A stretch of DNA of 64,000 nucleotides from JBEDUK01 sp963781595 (GTDB lineage Bacteria > Actinomycetota > UBA4738), in contig CAWAGG010000006.1 in assembly GCA_963781595.1 (NCBI GenBank), forward strand, positions 2,418,001 through 2,482,000, written 5' to 3'. The notes below the pieces were generated by a model. That model was not told the origin of the DNA, made no database searches, and saw only the letters and a list, made by a program, of their open reading frames with translations. The translations under genes were made by a program, and so were the position numbers. Shown piece after piece: positions 1 through 10,837 of the stretch; position 1 is the stretch's first letter, and each line of letters starts with the position of its first letter.

Positions 1-128
1 AGGTCCTCGCGCTGGCCGACGCCAGGATCCGGATCCCGATCCGCGGCCGTGCCGAGTCGCTCAACCTCGCCGCCGCCGCCACCATCGTCCTGTTCGAAGC
101 GGCCCGCCAGCGCGAGACCGGCTCATGA
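1..128 (+). CDS. TrmH/SpoU-family rRNA methyltransferase, C-terminal fragment
   Basis: The reading frame is open from the left edge (first full codon at 3) to a TGA at 126-128. It encodes about 41 residues including IRGRAESLNLAAAATIV, followed by LFEAARQR. This matches the last conserved SAM-binding (knot) motif and C-terminal helix of SpoU/TrmH 2'-O-ribose methyltransferases. The start and catalytic N-terminal part lie outside the window. A TrmH-like gene directly upstream of pheS is a common bacterial arrangement, which supports the call. The substrate RNA cannot be told from this fragment. Confidence 0.75.
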   Translation, partial: VLALADARIRIPIRGRAESLNLAAAATIVLFEAARQRETGS

Positions 129-170
129 CCCAGGGCCCCCAGGGGGCGGTCGCTACACTAGCCCGTCACC

Positions 171-1241
<1,071 letters not shown>

Positions 1242-1251
1242 GGGATCACCC

Positions 1252-3636
1252 GTGAAGGTTCCCCTGTCGTGGATGCGCGAGTTCGCGCCGGTCGAAGCCG
1301 AACCGGACGAGCTGGCCGACGTCCTCACCTCGCGCGGCCTGAAGGTCGAAGGCGTCGAGCGGCCGTGGGCCGGGCTCGACGGGGTGATCGTCGCCCGGGT
1401 GGTCGCCAAGCGCCCGCATCCGAACTCGGATCGCCTCACGCTGGCGCGCCTCGACACTGGCCGTGGCGAAGCGAGCGTGGCTGCGGGTGTGGCCAACTGG
1501 AACGTCGGCGATCTGGTGCCGTACGCCCCGCCGGGCTCACGCGTGCCGGCGCTCGCGGAGGCGCTCACGACCCGGAACCTGCGTGGCGAACCCTCCGAGG
1601 GGATGATCTGTTCGCCGCACGAGCTGGCGCTCTCGGCCGACCACGGTGGGATCTTGATCCTGCCCCCCGACTCGGTCGTGGGGGCCGACGTCAGGGTGGC
1701 GTTCGGGCTCGACGACGTCGTGTTCGACATCGAGGTCAAGTCGAACCGCCCCGACCTGCTGTCGATCGTGGGGGTGGCGCGCGAGGCCGCGGGGGCGACC
1801 GGCGTGCCGTTCCGCCTGCCCGACCGCTCGGTCGAGGAAGGACCCGAGCCGGCGTCCGCGGCGGCCACCGTGGAGATCGTCGACCTGGAGCGCTGTCCCC
1901 GGTACCTCGCACGCGTGATCCGGGGCGTGACGAGCGGGACGTCGCCGATCGCCGTCCAGGCGAGGCTGACGGCGGCCGGCATGCGCCCGCTGTCGAACGT
2001 CGTGGACGCGACGAACTACGTGATGCTCGAGCTCGGGCAGCCCCTGCACGCGTTCGACCTGGCGAAGCTCGCGGGCCCCGGGATCGTCGTTCGCCGCGCG
2101 GCCCCCGGGGAACGGCTGGTGACGCTCGACGGGGTCGACCGCGTGCTGACCGACGACGACCTGGTGATCGCCGACCTCGAACGCGGCGTCGCGATCGCCG
2201 GCGTGATGGGTTCGGCGCTGGCCGAGGTCGGCGCCGAGACGACGGATATCCTGCTGGAGAGCGCCCACTTCGAGCGCAGCGGGATCATCCGGACGTCCCG
2301 GCGGCTCGACCTTCGAACCGAGGCGTCGAACCGGTTCGAACGCGGGACCGACCCCGAAGGGGTCCCGGGAGCGGCGGCGCGGGCCGCCGCAGTGATCGCG
2401 GCATGGGCGGGGGGAACCGTGCTCGCCGGCTCCGTCGAAGCCGGTGGGGCGCCGAGCCGTCGGCACGTGGTCGTGCGTCCGGAGCGCGCGTCCAGGCTCC
2501 TCGACCTCCCGGTCTCGACGGAGGACATCACGGATGCCCTGTCCCGGATCGGCATCTCGGGCGAGCTCGCCGGTTCGGCGATCGACGTGGAGGTCCCCGG
2601 GTGGCGCGTGGACCTCGAAGGCGAGGTCGACGTGATCGAGGAGGTGATCCGCGTCGAGGGCTACGATCGCGTCGGCGAGACGCTGCCGGCGATCCGTCAG
2701 GCCGGGGCCGTGCCGCCCGCGCGGACCGCTCGGCGACGGGTCCGGGCCGCGCTCGCGGCGGCCGGGCTCCGCGAGACCGTGTCGTACTCGTTCGCATCCC
2801 AGGCGGAGCTCGACCTGATGGGCGACGTCCGTGCCGTCCCGGTGCGGAACCCGCTGTCGGCGGAGGACGGGTTCCTGCGGACCAGCTTGATCCCCGGGCT
2901 GCTGCGCGCCGCACGCCTGAACCTCTCGAGGCAGGTTCGGACCGTGACGCTGTTCGAGGTCGGCCGGATCTTCTCGCCGGGCGACGGCGACCAGCCGGTC
3001 GACGAGCGAGAGCGTGTGGCCGGGGTCTTCGCGGGTTCGGCGGGTGGGGGAGCGTGGGAGCCACGGCGCGCGTTCGACGTGTTCGACGCGAAGGGCACCG
3101 TCGAGGCGTTGATGGACGCGTTCGACGCGGGGACATGGGAACCGGAGGAGCTGAGGACCGCCCAGCCGTCCCTGCATCCGGCCCGGGCGGCGGCGGTCGC
3201 GGTGGGGGATGTCCGGATCGGCGTGTTCGGTGAGCTGCACCCGCGGGTCACCCGAGACCTCGATCTCGGCGGGCCGGCCGTGGTGTTCGAGCTCGACGTC
3301 GGCGCGCTCGTCGCATCGTCGGGCGAAGCCGGGTACGCCGACATCCCGCGGTTCCCGCCGGTCCGGCGCGACCTCGCCTTCGTCGTGGATCGCTCCCTCC
3401 CGGTCGCCGCGATCCGCGACGCGATCGTTGAACACGGACATGGGCTGGTGGGGGACACATCGTTGTTCGACGTCTTCGAGGGCCCGCCGCTGCCCGATGG
3501 GAAGAAGAACGTCGCGTTCTCGGTCGAGTTCCGTGCCGCGGACCGGACGCTCACCGACGACGAGGTCGGGGGAGCGGTGGCGGCGATCGCGCAGCACGTG
3601 CGCGATGCTCACCGCGGTGAGCTGCGCACGGCCTGA
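1252..3636 (+). CDS. pheT: Phenylalanyl-tRNA synthetase beta subunit
   Basis: 794 aa with GTG start, encoding the tRNA-recognition and editing subunit partnering PheS. Domains in order: N-terminal OB-fold tRNA-binding domain (about residues 40-150, with KRPHPNSDRLTLARL), B3/B4 editing domain (about 210-380), B5 domain (about 400-470), catalytic-like core, and a C-terminal ferredoxin-like anticodon-binding domain (about 700-794, PRFPPVRRDLAFVVD). Length is typical of the family. It lies 10 nt after pheS and is presumably co-transcribed. Confidence 0.97.
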   Translation: MKVPLSWMREFAPVEAEPDELADVLTSRGLKVEGVERPWAGLDGVIVARVVAKRPHPNSDRLTLARLDTGRGEASVAAGVANWNVGDLVPYAPPGSRVPALAEALTTRNLRGEPSEGMICSPHELALSADHGGILILPPDSVVGADVRVAFGLDDVVFDIEVKSNRPDLLSIVGVAREAAGATGVPFRLPDRSVEEGPEPASAAATVEIVDLERCPRYLARVIRGVTSGTSPIAVQARLTAAGMRPLSNVVDATNYVMLELGQPLHAFDLAKLAGPGIVVRRAAPGERLVTLDGVDRVLTDDDLVIADLERGVAIAGVMGSALAEVGAETTDILLESAHFERSGIIRTSRRLDLRTEASNRFERGTDPEGVPGAAARAAAVIAAWAGGTVLAGSVEAGGAPSRRHVVVRPERASRLLDLPVSTEDITDALSRIGISGELAGSAIDVEVPGWRVDLEGEVDVIEEVIRVEGYDRVGETLPAIRQAGAVPPARTARRRVRAALAAAGLRETVSYSFASQAELDLMGDVRAVPVRNPLSAEDGFLRTSLIPGLLRAARLNLSRQVRTVTLFEVGRIFSPGDGDQPVDERERVAGVFAGSAGGGAWEPRRAFDVFDAKGTVEALMDAFDAGTWEPEELRTAQPSLHPARAAAVAVGDVRIGVFGELHPRVTRDLDLGGPAVVFELDVGALVASSGEAGYADIPRFPPVRRDLAFVVDRSLPVAAIRDAIVEHGHGLVGDTSLFDVFEGPPLPDGKKNVAFSVEFRAADRTLTDDEVGGAVAAIAQHVRDAHRGELRTA

Positions 3637-3717
3637 AGAGGCGTTCGCGGGAGCGCCGCGGCCGGTTGGGTCGGTCGGGTTCGCTCCGCCTCCCAGCCCC
3701 GGGATACACTCCGCGCC

Positions 3718-4638
3718 GTGGACCGCGACTTCCTGTCGATCGACGACCTGAGCCCGGACGAGCTCACCTACCTCCTCGACCTGTCGACGAAGGTCAAGGC
3801 GCATCCGGGCGACTACGAGGGCAGGCTCCACGGGAGGTCGGTCGCGCTGATCTTCGAGAAGCCCTCGACCCGCACCCGGGTCTCCTTCGAGGTGGCCGTC
3901 GCCTCCGCGGGGGGCCACCCGCTCGCGCTCTCGTCCTCCGAGCTGCAGCTCGGGCGCGGCGAGACGATCGAGGACACCGGCCGCGTCCTGTCGCGCTACG
4001 TCGACGCGATCGTCCTGCGCACGTTCGAACAGGAACGACTGGAGGCGCTCGCTCGCGGGGCCTCCGTGCCAGTCGTCAACAGCCTCTCGGACTTCGAGCA
4101 CCCCTGCCAGGCGCTCGCGGACCTGTTCACGCTCCGGGAGCACCGGGGCGACCTCGCCGGCCAGACGCTCGCCTATGTCGGCGACGGGAACAACGTCGCC
4201 CACTCGTTGCTGCTGTCCGGCGCGAAGGCCGGGATGACCGTGCGCGTCGCGACCCCCCGCGGGTTCGAACCGATCCCGCAGGTGGTCGGCAGGGCGGAGG
4301 AGATCGCCGCCGAGACGGGCGGGGCGATCGCCGTGACGAACGATCCGCCGGAGGCCGCGGCCGGCGCCGACGCTCTGTACACCGACGTCTGGGCGTCGAT
4401 GGGACAGGAGAGCAAGGCGATGGAGCGCCGCCTCGTGTTCCAGGCGTACCGGGTCGACCGTTCGCTCCTCGACCTGGCTGCGCCCGACGCGATCGTGCTC
4501 CACTGCCTCCCCGCGCACCGCGGCGAAGAGATCACCGACGACGTGATCGACGGTCCGCAGTCCGTCGTCTGGGACCAGGCCGAGAACCGGATGCACACGC
4601 AGAAGGCGCTGCTGCTCTGGCTCCTCGGTCTGGACTGA
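3718..4638 (+). CDS. argF: Ornithine carbamoyltransferase
   Basis: 306 aa. The enzyme makes citrulline from ornithine and carbamoyl phosphate in arginine synthesis. Visible motifs are STRTR (about residues 50-54, carbamoyl-phosphate binding), EHPCQ (about 126) and HCLPAHRG (about 262, the ornithine-loop Cys), plus DVWASMG. The GTG start at 3718 is chosen because TACACT at 3705-3710 ends 7 nt before it, a leaderless arrangement, and no Shine-Dalgarno is seen. The other arginine genes are not adjacent in this window, so it looks like a separate unit. Start moderately sure, function very sure. Confidence 0.96.
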   Translation: MDRDFLSIDDLSPDELTYLLDLSTKVKAHPGDYEGRLHGRSVALIFEKPSTRTRVSFEVAVASAGGHPLALSSSELQLGRGETIEDTGRVLSRYVDAIVLRTFEQERLEALARGASVPVVNSLSDFEHPCQALADLFTLREHRGDLAGQTLAYVGDGNNVAHSLLLSGAKAGMTVRVATPRGFEPIPQVVGRAEEIAAETGGAIAVTNDPPEAAAGADALYTDVWASMGQESKAMERRLVFQAYRVDRSLLDLAAPDAIVLHCLPAHRGEEITDDVIDGPQSVVWDQAENRMHTQKALLLWLLGLD

Positions 4639-4693
4639 CGCCGACACACGGACACGGTCCCGGCGTCGGCGGCCGTCATTACGATAGGGACGC

Positions 4694-6424
4694 ATGCCGC
4701 GCGCGAACGAGATCGTCGAGGGCCTGATCCAGGAGTATGCGGACCTGCTCGCGATCTCCGGCGGCGATCCGTTCCGGGTCCGCAACTACGAGAAGGCCGC
4801 GCGATCGATCGGCGGCTACCACGCCGACGTCTCGGCCCTCGATGCGAAAGGGCTCGTCGAGATCCCGAGCGTGGGGGCGTCGATCGCGGGGAAGGTCCAG
4901 GAGATCGTCGACCATGGCTCCTTCGCCGCGCTCGACGAGCTCCGAGCCGCGATCCCGGAGGGCGTTCATCGCATGATCGGGATCCCGGGCCTGGGTCCGA
5001 AGAAGGCCATGTTGCTCTACCGCGACCTCGGCATCGACGACGTGAGCGTCCTGGAGGAGGCGATCAGGGACGGTCGGCTGCAGGGCGTGAAGGGGTTCGG
5101 GACGAAGACCGAAGAGAACATCCTCCATGGGATCGACCTGATGCGGCGCTCACGCGGCCGCGTGCTGATCAGTGCCGCGATGGAGGTCGCAGAGGGCATC
5201 GTGGCCGAGCTGTCCCAGCTGAGGGCCGCGAAGCGCGTGACGTACGCGGGCTCGCTGCGACGGATGGCCGAGACGATCGGCGACGTCGACATCCTGGTCG
5301 CATCGACGAAGGCCGAGCCGATCGTGAAGGCCTTCACCGGCCTGCCGCAGGTCGCCGAGGTGATCGCCAGTGGCGAGACGAAGACCTCGATCCGCACCGA
5401 CGAGGGGCTGCAAGTAGACATGCGGGTCGTCCCGCCGGGGTGCTGGGGCGCGGCGCTCCAGTACTTCACGGGGTCGAAGGCGCACAACATCAAGACGCGC
5501 GAGCTCGCGGTGCGGGGCAAGCTGAAGCTCTCCGAATACGGGCTCTTCCACGCGGACACCGACGAGCTGATCGTCGCGGAGACCGAGGAGGAGGTCTACG
5601 AACGCCTGGGGATGCAGTGGGTGCCGCCGACCCTGCGTGAGGACCGCGGCGAGGTCGAGGCCGCGCTGAAGCACGCGCTGCCCGAGGTGGTCCACGAGGC
5701 GGACATCCGAGGCGATCTGCACACGCACACGGACCTCACGGACGGGCTCTCGCCGCTCGAGCAGATGGTCGAGACGGCCGCCGCCCGCGGCTACGCCTAC
5801 TACGCGATCACGGACCACGCGCCGAACCTGTACATGCAGCAGATGACCGACGAGAAGATGCTGGCCCAGCGCGAGCGGGTCCGGCGGCTGGCCGCCTCCG
5901 GTCGCGCGGGCGGCATGGTCCTGCTCCACGGCACCGAGCTGAACATCGACGCCGACGGCGAGGTGGACTGGGGCCCTGGGTTCCTCGACGGGTTCGACGT
6001 GTGCGTCGCATCCGTCCATTCGCACTTCAACCAGTCGAAGGACGACATGACCAGGCGCATCGTGCGCGCCTGCGAGAACCCGCACGTCAACATCATCGGC
6101 CACCCGACGGCGCGGCTGATCGGCAAGCGCGACCGGATCGAGTACGACCTCGACGCGGTGTTCGAGGCCGCCGCGAGGACAGGGACCGCGCTCGAGGTGA
6201 ACTCCTACCCCGACCGTCTGGATCTGAACGACGAACACATCCTGTGGGCGAAGCGACACGGGGTGAGGTTCTCCGTCGACACCGACTCGCATTCGACCGT
6301 GCACCTGCCGTACCTCCGGTACGGGGTGGGCACGGCGCAGCGCGGCTGGCTGACGGCCGACGACGTGATCAACGCGTGGCCGCTGGACCGGCTCAGGGAC
6401 TTCCTCCGGAAGGGTCGGCCCTGA
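4694..6424 (+). CDS. polX: Family X DNA polymerase with C-terminal PHP domain
   Basis: 576 aa, the usual size of bacterial PolX. The N-terminal 8-kDa-like helix-hairpin-helix region carries IPGLGPKKAMLLY; the nucleotidyltransferase active site AGSLRRM..GDVDILVA is near residues 185-205; the PHP phosphoesterase domain begins at DLHTHTDLTDG near residue 341 and retains further His and Asp ligands (ITDH, HSHF, IGHP, DTDSH). The family does gap filling in base-excision repair, with 3'-5' exonuclease or AP-endonuclease activity in the PHP part. TACGAT at 4680-4685 ends 8 nt before the ATG, suggesting a leaderless mRNA. A base-excision glycosylase follows with overlap, a coherent repair pair. Confidence 0.95.
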   Translation: MPRANEIVEGLIQEYADLLAISGGDPFRVRNYEKAARSIGGYHADVSALDAKGLVEIPSVGASIAGKVQEIVDHGSFAALDELRAAIPEGVHRMIGIPGLGPKKAMLLYRDLGIDDVSVLEEAIRDGRLQGVKGFGTKTEENILHGIDLMRRSRGRVLISAAMEVAEGIVAELSQLRAAKRVTYAGSLRRMAETIGDVDILVASTKAEPIVKAFTGLPQVAEVIASGETKTSIRTDEGLQVDMRVVPPGCWGAALQYFTGSKAHNIKTRELAVRGKLKLSEYGLFHADTDELIVAETEEEVYERLGMQWVPPTLREDRGEVEAALKHALPEVVHEADIRGDLHTHTDLTDGLSPLEQMVETAAARGYAYYAITDHAPNLYMQQMTDEKMLAQRERVRRLAASGRAGGMVLLHGTELNIDADGEVDWGPGFLDGFDVCVASVHSHFNQSKDDMTRRIVRACENPHVNIIGHPTARLIGKRDRIEYDLDAVFEAAARTGTALEVNSYPDRLDLNDEHILWAKRHGVRFSVDTDSHSTVHLPYLRYGVGTAQRGWLTADDVINAWPLDRLRDFLRKGRP

Positions 6425-7104
6425 GCGACCGTTCGACGCGTCGAACGCCGCTCCTGCCGCTCGGGTTCTTCGCCCGGCCGTCGCCGGTCGTCGCGCGCGA
6501 TCTGCTCGGACGCCACCTGGTCAAGGTCACGCGTGGCCCGGCAGGCGCTCGAGAGGTGCTCGTCGGGCGCATCGTCGAGACCGAGGCGTACCAGCAGGAC
6601 GATCCCGCCAGCCACTCGTTCGGTGGTCCGAAGGGGCGGAACCTCGTGATGTTCGGTCCCGCCGCGCACCTGTACGTGTACTTCACCTACGGCATGCACT
6701 TCTGCATGAACGTCGTCACGGGAGCGGTCGGCGAGGGGAGCGCGGTGCTCCTGCGCGCGGTCGAGCCGCTCGAGGGACTCGCCGAGATGGCGCGTCGGCG
6801 CGGAACCGAGGAGGCACGGTCGCTCTGCTCGGGTCCGGCTCGCCTGACGCAGGCCTATGGCGTCGATCGCGGATGGGACGGCATCCGCCTCGGCCGCGCC
6901 TCGGGACTCTGGGTCGCGTCGGGTCGGCCGATGCCGGCCCACGACGTGCTGGTCGGACCGAGGATCGGCATCAGCCTCGCACGCGATCGGGCATGGCGCT
7001 TCGCCGCACGGGCCGATCCGTTCGTCTCCGGGACGCGTGGGGCTCGTGGGACCCGTGGGACTCGATCGCCCGCGGTTCGAGCCGGCAGCACGCGCTCCGC
7101 GTAG
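6376..7104 (+). CDS. mpg: 3-methyladenine DNA glycosylase (AAG/Mpg family)
   Basis: Removes alkylated purines in base-excision repair. Family signatures are LGFFARPSPVVARDLLGRHL at the N-terminus, the IVETEAY motif carrying the water-activating Glu, DPASHSFGG, and YGMHFCMNVV with the intercalating-loop aromatic residues. The start is uncertain. GTG at 6376 is the conventional choice and overlaps polX by 49 nt, but it has no Shine-Dalgarno. A CTG at 6421 overlaps the polX TGA as CTGA and has GGAAGGG just upstream, giving a protein that begins close to the conserved region. The next conserved gene, tyrS, is adjacent to mpg in mycobacteria too. Confidence 0.92.
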   Translation: MAAGPAQGLPPEGSALSDRSTRRTPLLPLGFFARPSPVVARDLLGRHLVKVTRGPAGAREVLVGRIVETEAYQQDDPASHSFGGPKGRNLVMFGPAAHLYVYFTYGMHFCMNVVTGAVGEGSAVLLRAVEPLEGLAEMARRRGTEEARSLCSGPARLTQAYGVDRGWDGIRLGRASGLWVASGRPMPAHDVLVGPRIGISLARDRAWRFAARADPFVSGTRGARGTRGTRSPAVRAGSTRSA

Positions 7105-7117
7105 CGCTCTCGGTGTC

Positions 7118-9352
7118 TCAGGTCGATGCGACGACGACGATGATGACGGTCTCGCCGGGATAGGCCTGCGAGCCCGAGGCGGGGGACTGGGAGAGGACGG
7201 TCCCGGGGACCATGCCCGGCGCCTGGACCGGTTCGGCCACGACGCGGAACCCGTAGCTCTCGAGCGCCGCCCTGGCCTGGTCCTCGGCCATCCCGGTGAC
7301 CTGCGGGACCGCGACCTCTTGGGGCGAATCCGGCTCGGTGCACACGGCCGTCGGCTCCGTTCCCGCGACGTACCGGATCGGCTGCACATCCTGCGGCGGC
7401 GTGTACTGGTTCGGCAGGCATCCCCGCGTCACGTCGATGACCACGGTCACGTACTTCGCAGAGGGAGAGGTGAAGTCGAGGACGGGCATGTCCTTCGTCG
7501 CGTTGACCATGAACGCGTGCCAGATCTCGGCGGGCCAGGTGCCGCCCAGCACGACCGGGATCCGCGTGCGGGGCGCCACCATCGGGATCTGGCCGCGCGG
7601 GTACCCGACCCACACGGCGGCCACGAGCTGGGGCGTGAACCCGACGAACCAGGCGTCCCAGTTGTTCTGCGTGGAGCCCGTCTTGCCGGCGGCCGGCCTA
7701 CCGATGTTCGCCTGGACGCCGGTTCCCTGCTGGACGACCTCCTGGAGGATCCGGTCGACGGAGAACGCGATCCCGGGGTCCACGACGAGGCGCGGTGTCT
7801 CGTTCGCCTGGTAGATCAGGTGGCCGGACGCGTCGGTGATCTTCGTGACGGACGTGACCGGGGCGTGATAGCCCATCGCCGCGAGGGTGCCGTACGCGGA
7901 GGCCATCTCGACCGTGTTGACCTCCTCGGTCCCGAGCGTGAGGGAGGGCACCGCCTCGAGCGGGCTCTGGATCCCCATCCGCTTCGCCGTCGCGATCACG
8001 CTCTTGGGCCCGATCTGCTCGATCACCTGCGCGTAGACCGTGTTGACCGAGTTGACGGTGGCCTGCTCGAGCGTCATCGAGCCGAAGCTCTGCCCCTCGA
8101 AGTTCGTGACGTCCCAGGGCGCCGCCCTCGGCTGCGGGATCTCGATCGTCGGGGGCGCTGGATAGACCTGCTGGGGCGAGATGCCGTGCTCGAGGGCCGA
8201 GACCAGGGTGAACGGCTTGAACGACGACCCGGGCTGCCGTCCGCACCAGTACGTCCCTCCCTCGGGGGCCTGGCAGAGGGTCCCACCCTGGCCGCTCGCG
8301 AGGTTCACCTTCGCGACGGGATCCTTCGAGAAGAACCCGCGCCCGCCGACCATCGCCCGGATCTCGCCCGACGAGGGGTCGATCACCGTCATCGCCGCGT
8401 GGGGGTCGGACTTCGAGAGCAGGATGCTGCGCACGGCCTGCTCGGCGAGCGCCTGGGTGTGGAGGTCCACCGTGGTGTGGATCCGCAGCCCGCCCTTGAA
8501 CAGCAGGTCGTAGCGTTCGGCGCGGGTGGCGCCGAAGCGCGGGTTGTCGAGGAACCAGTCCTTCACGTACTCGATGAAATACGCCGCCGGATACGGTCGC
8601 TGGTCATCTGACGTCTGGAGCCCGAGCGGAGCCGCCATCGACTCCCGCCGGGTCATCGGGTCGATGTACCCGAGGTCCTCCATCCGCGTGAGGACGGCGT
8701 TGCGGCGCCGGAGCGCTGCGGCCGCGTCGAACAGCGGATCGTAGGACGATGGCGCCTGGATCAGGCCGGCGAGCATCGCGCCCTGGATGAGGGTCAGGTC
8801 CTTCGCATGCGCCGAGAAGTACGTCTGCGCGGCGGCCTCGATGCCGTAGGCGCCCTCGCCGAAGTAGACGGTGTTCAGGTACAGCCCGAGGATCTGCGGC
8901 TTCGTGTACCTGTCCTCCAGCGCATAGGCGAGCTCAGCCTGTCGGATCTTCTGGCCGAAGGTCTTGGCATCGCCGGTGATCGTGTTCTTGACGAGCTGCT
9001 CCTCGATCGTCGAGCCACCTTGGACGATCGTGCCGGCCTTGGCATCGGCGACCGCGGCTCGGACGATCGCCTTCACGTCGACGCCTCGATGCTGGTAGAA
9101 GCGGGCGTCCTCGATCGAGATCACGGCCTGCTGGACCTCGGCGGGCACGTCGGAGATAGGCACCACCGTCCGGTTCTCGCCGGCGTGCAGCTCATCGATC
9201 GATCGGCCGTGCCGGTCGAAGACGAGCGAGGTCTGAGACAGCGGCGGCAGGGTCGGCACCGGCGCTCGCAGGTGCGGATGCGGGATCGCGCAGGCCGCGG
9301 CCACCACCGACAACGCCACGGCGGCGGCCGCCGCGGGGAAGGGGCGCTTCAT
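7118..9352 (-). CDS. Class A penicillin-binding protein (transglycosylase-transpeptidase) with PASTA domain
   Basis: 744 aa, membrane-anchored peptidoglycan synthase. A short basic N-terminus is followed by a hydrophobic Ala-rich segment (residues 6-22) ending VVAAAC, which could be a signal anchor or a weak lipobox. The GT51 glycosyltransferase region follows (EDARFYQHRG, GGSTIEEQLVKN). The transpeptidase has SSFK (about residue 374), SVNTVY (SxN) and GKTGST (about 554). One PASTA domain occupies the last 65 or so residues (VPQVTGMAEDQARAALES). The ATG at 9352 is chosen because it places the signal segment at the terminus. It converges on mpg with 13 nt between and is divergent from tyrS. 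Confidence 0.95.
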   Translation of the reverse strand: MKRPFPAAAAAVALSVVAAACAIPHPHLRAPVPTLPPLSQTSLVFDRHGRSIDELHAGENRTVVPISDVPAEVQQAVISIEDARFYQHRGVDVKAIVRAAVADAKAGTIVQGGSTIEEQLVKNTITGDAKTFGQKIRQAELAYALEDRYTKPQILGLYLNTVYFGEGAYGIEAAAQTYFSAHAKDLTLIQGAMLAGLIQAPSSYDPLFDAAAALRRRNAVLTRMEDLGYIDPMTRRESMAAPLGLQTSDDQRPYPAAYFIEYVKDWFLDNPRFGATRAERYDLLFKGGLRIHTTVDLHTQALAEQAVRSILLSKSDPHAAMTVIDPSSGEIRAMVGGRGFFSKDPVAKVNLASGQGGTLCQAPEGGTYWCGRQPGSSFKPFTLVSALEHGISPQQVYPAPPTIEIPQPRAAPWDVTNFEGQSFGSMTLEQATVNSVNTVYAQVIEQIGPKSVIATAKRMGIQSPLEAVPSLTLGTEEVNTVEMASAYGTLAAMGYHAPVTSVTKITDASGHLIYQANETPRLVVDPGIAFSVDRILQEVVQQGTGVQANIGRPAAGKTGSTQNNWDAWFVGFTPQLVAAVWVGYPRGQIPMVAPRTRIPVVLGGTWPAEIWHAFMVNATKDMPVLDFTSPSAKYVTVVIDVTRGCLPNQYTPPQDVQPIRYVAGTEPTAVCTEPDSPQEVAVPQVTGMAEDQARAALESYGFRVVAEPVQAPGMVPGTVLSQSPASGSQAYPGETVIIVVVAST

Positions 9353-9514
9353 GGCCGGACGAGTATAGGTTGAGGTCGACCGCATCTCGGGGAGGCCCGT
9401 CGTTCGGACCATCCACGTACTTTCGGCCGGTAGGGGCCGAGACTTTCGTCCCGGGTCCGAGGTTCGTCCCCGAGTCCGGTGGCCCCGAGGGCACCTGCTA
9501 GCATCCCGCCCGTC

Positions 9515-10801
9515 GTGAGCTCCGACGCCGAACGTCCAGCACCGATCCCCGTGGACCTGCAGCTGGAAAGCCTGGTGCGGGGCCGGGATCGTGACTCGTA
9601 CCAGGTCATCACCGAGGACGAGCTCGCATCGCGCCTGGCTCGCGCGGCCGGGGAGGGCCGGCCGCTCCGCGTGAAGCTCGGCATCGATCCGTCGCGTCCC
9701 GACCTGCATCTGGGCCACGCGGTCGTCCTCAGGATGCTCCGCGCGTTCCAGGATCTCGGGCACGTCGCGGTGCTGATCATCGGCGACTTCACCGGCCGGG
9801 TCGGGGACCCATCCGGTCGCTCCGAGACCCGGCCACTGCTGTCAGAGGAGGAGGTCCGGGCCAACGCGAAGACGTACCTCGACCAGGCCGGCATCGTCCT
9901 GGACCTGGACCGCACCGAGGTTCGGTCGAACTCGGAGTGGCTCGGGGCGATGTCGATGGCGGACGTCCTGAAGCTCACTTCCTCCTACACGGTCGCGCGG
10001 ATGCTCGAGCGGGACGACTTCAGGGGACGCTTCGATTCAGGTGAGCCCATCAGCATCGTCGAGTTCCTCTACCCGCTCATGCAGGCGATGGACTCGGTGG
10101 CCGTCCGCGCCGACGTCGAGCTCGGAGGGACCGACCAGACGTTCAACCTCCTCGTGGGCCGCGACATCCAGCGCGCCTACGGCCTCGAGCCGCAGGTCGT
10201 CTTCACGCTACCGCTCCTCGTCGGCACCGACGGCCAGCGGAAGATGTCGAAGTCGTACGGCAACTACATCGCCTTCACGGATCCACCGGATGCGATGTTC
10301 GGCAAGGTCATGAGCATCCCGGACGAGGCACTGGACCAGTGGGAATCGCTGGCGACCACGCTGGGTCCGGAGGAACTGGCCAGGGTCTCCCTCGCCCGGG
10401 ACGAGATGCCGCAGGTCGCCAGGAGGAAGCGTCGGCTGGCCAAGGCCGTCGTCATGGACTTCCACGGTCCGGAGGAGGCCGACCGGCAGGAGCTGCGGTT
10501 CGACCAGGTCCATCGAGAGGGCGCGGTCCCGGACGATGCGACCGAGGTCGCGATCCCGCGTGACGCGGTGCGCGACGGCCGTGTCTGGTTGCCTCGACTT
10601 CTGGTCGGATTGGGTCTGGCAGGCTCGAACGGCGAGGCGCGGCGCAAGATCGCCGAGGGCGCCGTGCGGCTGGACGGTCAGCGGATGGACGATCCCGGTC
10701 TGGAACTGCCGATCGACCCGCTGGCGGGTAGCATCGTGCAGATCGGGCGCCATCGCGCGATCCGGATCGGGGCTCCGACGGAGCCCCAGGAGCCGTCCTG
10801 A
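9515..10801 (+). CDS. tyrS: Tyrosyl-tRNA synthetase
   Basis: 428 aa from GTG at 9515. Class I motifs are HLGHA (HIGH equivalent, about residue 65) and KMSKS (about 243, followed by YGNYI), with the tyrosine pocket GGTDQTFNLLVGRD. A C-terminal S4 RNA-binding domain (ARRKIAEGAVRLDGQRM) completes the protein. An upstream in-frame start at 9479 would add 12 residues of no family similarity. TAGCAT at 9499-9504 lies 10 nt before the chosen GTG. The rRNA operon begins directly after this gene, splitting the usual mpg-tyrS-TPR-HAD-tlyA order. Confidence 0.96.
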   Translation: MSSDAERPAPIPVDLQLESLVRGRDRDSYQVITEDELASRLARAAGEGRPLRVKLGIDPSRPDLHLGHAVVLRMLRAFQDLGHVAVLIIGDFTGRVGDPSGRSETRPLLSEEEVRANAKTYLDQAGIVLDLDRTEVRSNSEWLGAMSMADVLKLTSSYTVARMLERDDFRGRFDSGEPISIVEFLYPLMQAMDSVAVRADVELGGTDQTFNLLVGRDIQRAYGLEPQVVFTLPLLVGTDGQRKMSKSYGNYIAFTDPPDAMFGKVMSIPDEALDQWESLATTLGPEELARVSLARDEMPQVARRKRRLAKAVVMDFHGPEEADRQELRFDQVHREGAVPDDATEVAIPRDAVRDGRVWLPRLLVGLGLAGSNGEARRKIAEGAVRLDGQRMDDPGLELPIDPLAGSIVQIGRHRAIRIGAPTEPQEPS

Positions 10802-10837
10802 GCAGCGCGGATACACCGACAGCGCTCGATGCACCGG

